A stretch of 19,337 bases of DNA from an uncultured Clostridium sp. (lineage in GTDB: Bacteria; Bacillota; Clostridia; TANB77; CAG-508), in NCBI GenBank assembly GCA_946496115.1, contig CAMMFK010000021.1, positions 1 to 19,337 of the forward strand, read 5' to 3'. Made by a program: the position numbers and the translations under genes. The stretch's first letter is position 1. Each line of letters starts with the position of its first letter. Below are positions 14,753 to 19,337 of this stretch, one piece after another. The notes below the pieces were generated by a model that was not told where the DNA came from, searched no databases, and saw only the letters and a list, made by a program, of their open reading frames with translations.

Positions 14753-15028
14753 TAAACTTTTAGCAACCTTACATGGGTTTCCATATGCTACACAATTGTC
14801 TGGAATATCTTTTGTAACAACACTTCCAGCACCAATAACTACATTGCTTCCAATAGTCACTTTTTGCAATAATTTTTCTATTACCTCTTTTTTGCCTATA
14901 ATATCTCTTACATGCAATTCATTATATTTCTTGCATAATTCCTTTGCAATTATTCTTTTTTCTATTAAACCTTTATCATTGTTAGCATCATATATTTCTC
15001 CTGCTAACATTTTTTCTTCCTCAGTCAT
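14750..15028 (-). pseudogene. Maltose/galactoside O-acetyltransferase with an in-frame internal deletion
   Basis: The 92-residue product joins the two ends of a normally 185-210-residue acetyltransferase. Residues 1-50 (MTEEEKMLAGEIYDANNDKG then EKRIIAKELCKKYNEL) are the N-terminal Mac domain. From about residue 57 the sequence jumps to VTIGSNVVIGAGSVVTKDIP and NCVAYGNPCKVAKSL, the last left-handed beta-helix coil and the C-terminus. About 95-100 residues are missing, including most hexapeptide coils and the region with the catalytic histidine (the H of the family's THP motif). The frame is intact, and GGAGGAG precedes the ATG by seven bases, so a short protein may still be made. It is very unlikely to be an active acetyltransferase. 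Confidence 0.85.
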
Positions 15029-15102
15029 TTACGCTCTCCTCCATTATTAACAAAATCTTATATCTACTTTTATTTAGATAGACTCAATAAATATTTTAAA
15101 CA

Positions 15103-15135
15103 AACCACTATAGAAAAATATATTCTATAGTGGTT
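15103..15135 (-). terminator. Hairpin terminator after the 55-residue gene
   Basis: AACCACTATAGAA (15103-15115) and TTCTATAGTGGTT (15123-15135) form a perfect 13-bp stem with a 7-base loop. On the minus strand it is followed by TGTTTAAAATATTT. It lies between the 55-residue gene and the acetyltransferase remnant. Confidence 0.7.
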
Positions 15136-15166
15136 GTAAAAGCTATGCTATTCGATTATATAATTC

Positions 15167-15334
15167 TTATTTAAAGAATTGGGTTTTGGCGTAAATAACG
15201 CTTTTTGCGAGGCGGTCATTGCCTGCTTCTATTTTCTTTTGAAGTCTTTTGTTTGCATCAGCGATTTGTTTTTGATTTATTCTAATTTCCAATGTTTTAT
15301 GAGAAATGATTTTCGGTTTAGGAACAATACCCAT
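15167..15334 (-). CDS. Small basic protein, 55 residues, unknown function
   Basis: A short gene with good translation signals: AAGGAG eight bases before the ATG at 15332-15334. The product begins MGIVPKPKIISHKTLEIRIN, has a charged helical middle (KQIADANKRLQKKIEAGNDR) and ends LAKSVIYAKTQFFK. It is lysine-rich, with no membrane segment and no cysteine. I do not recognise the family. Its codons (CCG, CGC, CTC, GCC) are somewhat GC-richer than those of the neighbours, which hints at acquisition, although the gene is too short to be sure. It has its own promoter about 100 bases upstream and a hairpin terminator 32 bases after its stop, so it looks like a complete independent unit. Confidence 0.65.
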   Translation of the reverse strand: MGIVPKPKIISHKTLEIRINQKQIADANKRLQKKIEAGNDRLAKSVIYAKTQFFK

Positions 15335-15437
15335 TATTATCACTCCTTAGTATAGTTTTAAACATATAATCAAATAGCTTTTGCTTTGTTTTATTTAGCA
15401 ATTGCTTCTTGTATCATTTCAACAATTTTACATTTAA

Positions 15438-15466
15438 ATTATACTATAATTATTGTTACTTTTCAA
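15438..15466 (-). promoter_or_regulatory. Sigma-A promoter of the 55-residue gene
   Basis: On the minus strand TTGAAA (15461-15466) and TATAAT (15438-15443) are 17 bases apart. The leader to the ATG would be about 95 bases. Nothing else is recognisable in the 15335-15500 stretch. Confidence 0.65.
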
Positions 15467-15511
15467 CTAACTTCTTAAAATAGCTATATTTACTTTCAAA
15501 CTAAAGTCATC

Positions 15512-15560
15512 TTCCCAAACAGCTTTTTAGCTATTGAAATCCTTATTTCTATGTGTTATA
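15512..15560 (+). repeat. ~45-bp diverged duplicate, copy 2, containing the TSCPD promoter
   Basis: Resembles 14706-14752 (about 34 of 42 positions). Within and just after this copy lie TTGAAA (15534-15539) and TATATT (15557-15562) with a 17-base spacer, a promoter for the TSCPD fragment. The left terminator arm is not preserved here. Confidence 0.5.
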
Positions 15561-15582
15561 TTAATTAAAAGGAGTGTTAAAA

Positions 15583-15711
15583 ATGCAATATTTATATAAT
15601 CCTAAAGGTGTTTGCTCAAGGCAAATGATAATTGATGTAGAAAATAATATAATTAAAAATGTTAAAATAATTGGTGGTTGCGCTGGTAATACTCAAGGAG
15701 TTATTTGTTGA
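15583..15711 (+). pseudogene. Truncated TSCPD domain protein (TIGR03905-like), N-terminal half
   Basis: The 42-residue product begins MQYLYNPKGVCSRQMIIDVE and continues to VKIIGGCAGNTQGVIC before a TGA. It matches the start of the ~80-residue TSCPD family, whose members begin with KGVCS, continue VxFxGGCxGN, and carry the TSCPD motif near the C-terminus. That second half, including the TSCPD signature itself, is missing. The promoter and the AAAAGGAG ribosome site are intact. The break falls only five bases before the stop codon of the TudS-related gene on the other strand, so the operon there probably replaced the 3' half by insertion or recombination. A role for the stub is unlikely. Confidence 0.8.
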
Positions 15712-15716
15712 CATTA

Positions 15717-16223
15717 CTATTTTCCTACAACCTTTTCTAATTCTTTTAATGATTTATTAATATATTTCCTATTAATCCCTATAACGGGTATATCTAAATC
15801 TTCTATTTTTTTACAAAGTTTATCCATAAATAAACCCTTCCTTTTTTCCATTCCATGATTTGTATAAATATAATTTACACAACATGATGGGGATTGTTCA
15901 ATTCCCAAAATTGCAATTACATCATACCCATTTTTACATATCATATGTATCTGTTTTGAAACCTCTTCTGCTAAAACTTCACAATGTTCATTAAACTCTT
16001 TTGTATTATATTTACTTATTCCCATGGGTTCTCTGATTAATGAATCTTTAAATGACGTTTCCGCACAAGGCATTTGTATTATATTAATATCATTGTCTAT
16101 TAATAATTTTACTATTGGTTTTATTGAAGACTTCCACTCATATTTTACTATTCCTTGAGCTTGATATGCTTGTGCTATTAAGCAAAAAGGAATAAATACA
16201 AATTTTTTACTTCTATTGCTCAT
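15717..16223 (-). CDS. TudS-related putative desulfidase (DUF523-like)
   Basis: The 168-residue protein resembles the DUF523/TudS family. TudS is an iron-sulfur enzyme that removes sulfur from thiouracil. This branch is the more distant type found in clostridia (CD3072-like annotation). Candidate cluster cysteines are C14 (IPFCLIAQAYQAQG), C53 (IIQMPCAETSF) and C114/C115 (GIEQSPSCCVNYIYTN), matching the three-cysteine arrangement of TudS. There is no signal peptide, so it is cytoplasmic. Its ATG overlaps the stop of the PP-loop gene by four bases (ATGA), implying translational coupling and joint function. The ligand is unknown. A desulfidase beside a candidate thiolase is suggestive but unproven. 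Its stop nearly meets the stop of the truncated TSCPD gene. Confidence 0.75.
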   Translation of the reverse strand: MSNRSKKFVFIPFCLIAQAYQAQGIVKYEWKSSIKPIVKLLIDNDINIIQMPCAETSFKDSLIREPMGISKYNTKEFNEHCEVLAEEVSKQIHMICKNGYDVIAILGIEQSPSCCVNYIYTNHGMEKRKGLFMDKLCKKIEDLDIPVIGINRKYINKSLKELEKVVGK

Positions 16224-16945
16224 ATAAAATCTCCATTTAATTTTAAATCTTTATATCTATCAATTATTTCTTTAGCTTTTTGTTTTAAATATTTTTCATA
16301 AACATTAGTTGTCGCCATCAATACATTTTTACTTAAACCTTCCTTTTCATTTGAAGGAGTAGGAACGCCAAGTAAACACTGTGGTTCTAATGTCTTAGGT
16401 ACTATTCCTCTTAATAGTAATTCATTTTTTAATCTCCAGTCATCAGTTTCATTTTCTAATGGATAATTTATATTAATACCATTTTCGCTAAATAATTTTT
16501 CAAACTTATTTAACATTTCTCTTTGTTCTATTGCAAATAACTGGCTTCTTCTAGCTCCATCAAAAACATTTTTAATATTGTACCTATTACACAATATTAT
16601 ACTAGCTATATACATACTTAATCTGCATGCTAAACAATTAAATTGCGATATTGTAATATCTCCATAATTTTCTTTTATGTAACTACTTGTATAATTATAA
16701 AATGGATATATGAATTCTCTAAAAAATCCAGTAATATTTTTGATTCCAATGTTTTCTATTTTTTCAGTACCATATTTTTTTACAAGCCTTTCTATTGTAT
16801 TGTTTACATTTTCTGTTTTTAGCCCGCAACCATTTTCATAAGTTACTAAATAAACTTTATAATTACTATCTAATAACCTTAGAGTAACAATTAACGAATC
16901 TTTTCCTCCCGAAAATAGAACCAAAGCTTTTTTATCATCTTTCAT
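16220..16945 (-). CDS. PP-loop (N-type) ATPase with thiolase-like cysteines
   Basis: The 241-residue protein opens KKALVLFSGGKDSLIVTLRL, with the PP-loop SGGKDS at residues 12-17. This motif activates a substrate by adenylation in tRNA thiolases (TtcA, TtuA, ThiI), QueC and related enzymes. A CxxC at C104/C107 (FNCLACRLSMY) and a later C190 (LEPQCLLGVP) reproduce the three-cysteine pattern that holds a [4Fe-4S] cluster in TtcA/TtuA-type sulfur transferases. The segment FDGARRSQLFAIEQRE follows the CxxC. It lacks the N-terminal zinc finger of TtuA/Ncs6, and overall it is not a clear match to any one of these. AAGGAGA precedes the ATG. It sits between a MazG-like gene and the coupled TudS-related gene. 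A sulfur-inserting role is an inference; a deazapurine-type ligase is the main alternative. Confidence 0.72.
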   Translation of the reverse strand: MKDDKKALVLFSGGKDSLIVTLRLLDSNYKVYLVTYENGCGLKTENVNNTIERLVKKYGTEKIENIGIKNITGFFREFIYPFYNYTSSYIKENYGDITISQFNCLACRLSMYIASIILCNRYNIKNVFDGARRSQLFAIEQREMLNKFEKLFSENGININYPLENETDDWRLKNELLLRGIVPKTLEPQCLLGVPTPSNEKEGLSKNVLMATTNVYEKYLKQKAKEIIDRYKDLKLNGDFI

Positions 16946-17025
16946 AGTCAGTCTCCTTACTACATTTGTCCTTTTCTTAATGTGTTTGTTTCTATGTGCT
17001 CATAAAATTATAATATATATGACTT

Positions 17026-17349
17026 TTACCTTTCATTTTCTCCATCAGACTCTTTAACTCTTGTATTTACTCCGTCAATAATTTTATACTCCCTTTTGGC
17101 ATTTTTGCATACTTTTTTCTGTATTTCATCTTCTAAATCTATTCCTAATATTTCTGATAATCCTAATAAATATATAGCAACATCTGCCAATTCTTCACCT
17201 AAATCATTTTTCTTTTTTCTCCATGCTTCATATGCTTCAGCAACTTCGCCATAAGTCAAACAAAATTCTTTATTTATATCTGTTACGTTAAATCCTTTAT
17301 TAACTTTATTTTGATAAATTTCTTTTTGCAATTTTTTTAAATCTACCAT
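17026..17349 (-). CDS. MazG-like nucleotide pyrophosphohydrolase
   Basis: A 107-residue all-helical protein of the MazG/dUTPase-like superfamily, which hydrolyses NTPs or dNTPs to monophosphates and often cleans up abnormal nucleotides. The metal-binding ExxE...ExxD pattern is visible: FCLTYGEVAEAYEAWRKK, then LGEELADVAIYLLGLSEILG, with E and D positioned as in the family. NAKREYKI near the end is also typical (usually N..R.Y). The start is the ATG at 17347-17349, eight bases after GGAGGT. An in-frame ATG five codons upstream overlaps that ribosome site. It is first in the operon with the PP-loop and TudS-related genes, 80 bases from the former. Its substrate may be the same modified nucleotide. 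Confidence 0.85.
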   Translation of the reverse strand: MVDLKKLQKEIYQNKVNKGFNVTDINKEFCLTYGEVAEAYEAWRKKKNDLGEELADVAIYLLGLSEILGIDLEDEIQKKVCKNAKREYKIIDGVNTRVKESDGENER

Positions 17350-17472
17350 GTATATTACCTCCATATAATTATTTTTGGGATTAGTTTACTTTTTAGCTTA
17401 CTATTTATCTAACTATATCATATAAATAAAGATTATTCTAGATTTTTCTGAAAAACATATAAAAAAATATAT

Positions 17473-17501
17473 TTGCTGTTTCTCGCCATATCTGATATAA
17501 T
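17473..17501 (+). promoter_or_regulatory. Promoter of the radical SAM gene, implying a leaderless mRNA
   Basis: TTGCTG (17473-17478) and TATAAT (17496-17501) are 17 bases apart. Transcription should start near 17508, and the start codon is at 17511, leaving no room for a ribosome site. Initiation therefore looks leaderless. The MazG operon promoter, divergent in the same gap, is less clear: a minus-strand TATAGT near 17415-17420 is one candidate. Confidence 0.6.
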
Positions 17502-17510
17502 TAATGTATT

Positions 17511-18440
17511 ATGGAAAATAAAGAAAGATATAATCACTTAAATACATACTATAAAAATAAATTTGGTGAAAGGACATTAAAAATCTGTATTGATGCAGGT
17601 TTTACTTGTCCAAATCGTGATGGCACATTAAGTAGTAAAGGTTGTATATTTTGTAGCCAAAAAGGTTCAGGAGAGTTAATAAAATTTTCTAATTTAAACA
17701 TTACTAAGCAAGTTCAAAATTTCTTAAATAGTTATAGAGGAAAACGTGCAAATAAATTTATTGTATACTTTCAAAACTTTACGAATACATATAATTCTAT
17801 TCCAAATCTAAAGAAAAAATATGATGCAGCTTTAATTGACAATAGAATTATTGGCTTGTCTGTTGCAACTAGACCTGATTGTATTAATGAAGAAATAGCT
17901 AGTTTACTAGCCTCATATTCTAATAAATATAATGTTTCCGTTGAACTTGGCTTGCAAACTTCTAATGATAGAATTGGAGATTTAATTAATCGTTGTTATT
18001 CAAGTACACAATTCACAAATGCTGATAATATTTTAAGAAAACATAATATTGAAGTTATAGCTCATATAATGATTGGGCTTCCTACTGAAACTTTTGAAGA
18101 TATAAAAAATACTGTTAATTTTATAAATTCACATGATATTCAGGGGATTAAGATACATTCTACTTATGTTGTTAAGGATACTGTTTTGGCAAATATGTAT
18201 TATGAATATAAATATATTCCAATTACTTTAGATTATTATTTGGAAAATTTGGCTTATGTTATAACTCATTTAAGACCTGATATTATAATTCATAGGATTT
18301 CTGGAGATGCGCCAAAAGATTTACTTGTAGCTCCTAAATGGAACTTGCATAAAAAGTGGATATTAAACGGTTTTGAAAAGTTATTGAAAGAGAAAGATTT
18401 GTGGCAGGGTAAATTTTATGATAAGTCAAAATATAATTAA
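17511..18440 (+). CDS. Radical SAM protein of the YhcC/YtqA family (TIGR01212)
   Basis: A 309-residue iron-sulfur enzyme that cleaves S-adenosylmethionine to start radical chemistry. The cluster cysteines follow the family's unusual spacing: C33, C45 and C48 in FTCPNRDGT...KGCIFCS. Other landmarks are IVYFQNFTNTYNS, GLSVATRPDCI, VSVELGLQTSND, HIMIGLPTETFEDIK and GIKIHSTYVVKDT, with HRISGDAPKDLLVAPKWN near the end. In Bacillus the relative YtqA has been linked to maturing the wobble uridine mnm5s2U in tRNA, so tRNA modification is the best guess. The ATG at 17511 has no Shine-Dalgarno sequence and lies nine bases after a TATAAT box. No ytqB-like methyltransferase follows. It is divergent from the MazG / PP-loop / TudS-related operon. 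Confidence 0.88.
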   Translation: MENKERYNHLNTYYKNKFGERTLKICIDAGFTCPNRDGTLSSKGCIFCSQKGSGELIKFSNLNITKQVQNFLNSYRGKRANKFIVYFQNFTNTYNSIPNLKKKYDAALIDNRIIGLSVATRPDCINEEIASLLASYSNKYNVSVELGLQTSNDRIGDLINRCYSSTQFTNADNILRKHNIEVIAHIMIGLPTETFEDIKNTVNFINSHDIQGIKIHSTYVVKDTVLANMYYEYKYIPITLDYYLENLAYVITHLRPDIIIHRISGDAPKDLLVAPKWNLHKKWILNGFEKLLKEKDLWQGKFYDKSKYN

Positions 18441-18441
18441 T

Positions 18442-18472
18442 GATGTTTTTGGGAGGTATCCCCAAAAACATC
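18442..18472. terminator. Hairpin terminator after the radical SAM gene
   Basis: GATGTTTTTGGG (18442-18453) and CCCAAAAACATC (18461-18472) form a perfect 12-bp stem with a 7-base loop. It begins one base after the stop codon. The T-run downstream is weak on the plus strand. On the minus strand it follows the UvrA-like remnant. Confidence 0.65.
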
Positions 18473-18498
18473 TAAAGAAAATTCAGCTCTTACTCTAT

Positions 18499-18768
18499 CT
18501 ACAACTTCTGATGATACCATTTCTTCAAATACCTTCCCGTAATGCTTTTCTTATTTTCCTTTATATCTTGCACAGTTCCTGAGGCAACAACCTCACCTCC
18601 AAGGTATCCGCCTTCTGGACCCATATCTATAATATAATCAGAATTTTTAATTACATCCAAGTCGTGTTCAATTACAATTATTGTAGCACCATTATCAATC
18701 AACTTTTGGAATACATTTAATAATGTTTTTACATCTTGAGGATGCAAACCTATACTTGGCTCATCAAA
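18499..18768 (-). pseudogene. C-terminal remnant of a second UvrA-like ABC protein
   Basis: The frame encodes DEPSIGLHPQDVKTLLNVFQ, then LIDNGATIIVIEHDLDVI and YIIDMGPEGGYLGGEVVASG, ending GRYLKKWYHQKL. This is the Walker B and C-terminal region of a UvrA family member. An in-frame TAA lies two codons before the first Asp (18769-18771), and the ~650 or more residues upstream, including both Walker A loops, are absent. It differs from the intact uvrA at 2550-5378, so it is a paralogue rather than a recent duplicate; short UvrA-like proteins are known in Bacillota. A TTG at 18745-18747 could begin an 82-residue product, but no function is expected. Confidence 0.85.
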
Positions 18769-18781
18769 TTAATTAATCCAT

Positions 18782-18847
18782 CTACACTTCATCATTTAAT
18801 TCATCTACAACTTTTGGAAGCCATGAAGTTAAATCTCTAAGGCTCAT
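18782..18847 (-). pseudogene. Short unidentified coding remnant
   Basis: From an ATG at 18845-18847 the frame reads MSLRDLTSWLPKVVDELNDE and V, then stops. It stays open for 16 more codons upstream (LELRTYRSEWEVSQ). It looks like the tail of a helical protein, but I cannot identify it. No ribosome site precedes it. It sits directly upstream of the UvrA-like remnant, so the two may be debris from the same rearrangement. Confidence 0.3.
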
Positions 18848-18907
18848 TTGGCTAACTTCCCATTCGCTCCTATATGTTCTCAATTCTAATACAATTCATT
18901 TATATAG

Positions 18908-19300
18908 CTAATCAATTACTTTTTTATTCCATGTTTTTTTATGGCATTTAGGACATTTCATATATCTTGTTCTGCCAAAGTGCATTGCAAATAAAACCTG
19001 TTTATAAGTTGGAATATATTTATACTTGCAATTATCGCATTGATAATATCCTGCTTTTTGTTCAATTAAAAGACTACATCCTATTCCTATTATAAAAATC
19101 ACAATGCCAACAATTATCGTTATCGTTTTCCATACAATATTCTCAATCGCAAATATTGATAAAAATATCATTAATAAAAATGATATAGTAACAATGCTTC
19201 CTATTATTATTTCGGTAAATAGTAGCCTTTTATCGCTATCTTCCTTTTCTTTTTGAAATTTAATAAAATTTTCCTCTGCTACTTTATTATAATTATCCAT
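18908..19300 (-). CDS. Membrane-anchored zinc-ribbon protein of unknown function
   Basis: The product (130 residues from the ATG at 19298-19300) begins MDNYNKVAEENFIKFQKEKE. Two hydrophobic helices follow (LLFTEIIIGSIVTISFLLMI with LSIF, and WKTITIIVGIVIFIIGIGCS). The C-terminal domain has two CxxC knuckles, YQCDNCKYKY and MKCPKCHKKTW, spaced as in a zinc ribbon. Both ends should face the cytoplasm. Proteins of this build are common in clostridia but have no assigned role. The start was chosen because GTGGGGAG lies nine bases before this ATG. Another ATG three codons upstream (19307-19309) abuts the ribosome site. The gene is intact, with no clear partner in the window. Confidence 0.72.
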   Translation of the reverse strand: MDNYNKVAEENFIKFQKEKEDSDKRLLFTEIIIGSIVTISFLLMIFLSIFAIENIVWKTITIIVGIVIFIIGIGCSLLIEQKAGYYQCDNCKYKYIPTYKQVLFAMHFGRTRYMKCPKCHKKTWNKKVID

Positions 19301-19337
19301 TCTTATCATCTCCCCACTTAATAATTCATTTACACTA

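Noticed and set aside
15380..15430. Short minus-strand frame ending KIVEMIQEAIAK before the 55-residue gene
   Set aside because: Only about 13 codons, opened by a stop within the -10 region and without a ribosome site. It is most likely untranslated leader.

Overview
The window is AT-rich DNA from a low-GC Gram-positive bacterium. Most genes have strong AGGAGG-type Shine-Dalgarno sequences, sigma-A-like TTGACA/TATAAT promoters are visible, TTG starts are common, and TGA is used as a stop. The gene content (murD, a divergent cytidylate kinase, uvrA, uvrB, an Lsa/CplR-type ABC-F protein, a YtrA-type GntR/ABC operon, a TSCPD protein, a TudS-related protein) points to Bacillota, most likely Clostridia and perhaps a gut lineage. 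The species cannot be named from the sequence.

Left part (1-7000, nearly all minus strand): the N-terminal ~410 residues of MurD, a cytidylate-kinase-like P-loop protein, full-length UvrA, and a cytoplasmic glucoamylase/beta-glucanase-family protein (PF10091 type). The gaps around the kinase hold GC-richer, hairpin-forming repeats. Two belong to a ~150-bp family with a third, inverted copy after uvrB. A different 120-bp hairpin overlaps the uvrA stop codon. The predicted uvrA 5' leader carries seven tandem 12-bp units.

Centre (7000-12500): a small two-helix membrane protein with a near-perfect promoter and a strong hairpin, then uvrB on the plus strand. On the minus strand follow an unrecognised acidic 356-residue protein, a possible 28-residue hydrophobic peptide with a partly duplicated tail, and an ABC-F ribosome-protection protein.

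Right part (12500-19337): a GntR repressor - ABC ATPase - ABC-2 permease operon (minus) has a promoter covered by three overlapping CTGT...ACAG dyads. A scarred stretch follows: a maltose O-acetyltransferase with its catalytic middle deleted, a 55-residue small gene, and a TSCPD gene cut in half. The TSCPD gene is broken exactly where a compact minus-strand operon ends. That operon encodes a MazG-like pyrophosphohydrolase, a PP-loop ATPase with three cysteines placed like those of Fe-S thiolases, and a TudS-related putative desulfidase. Divergent from it is a YhcC/YtqA-type radical SAM enzyme whose message looks leaderless. The window closes with a UvrA-like C-terminal remnant, another unidentified remnant and a membrane-anchored zinc-ribbon protein.

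The most interesting points are the MazG / PP-loop / TudS-related cassette, which looks like an uncharacterised thio-nucleobase or tRNA sulfur pathway, and the ~150-bp repeat family, whose ends pair within each copy although their sequence differs between copies.
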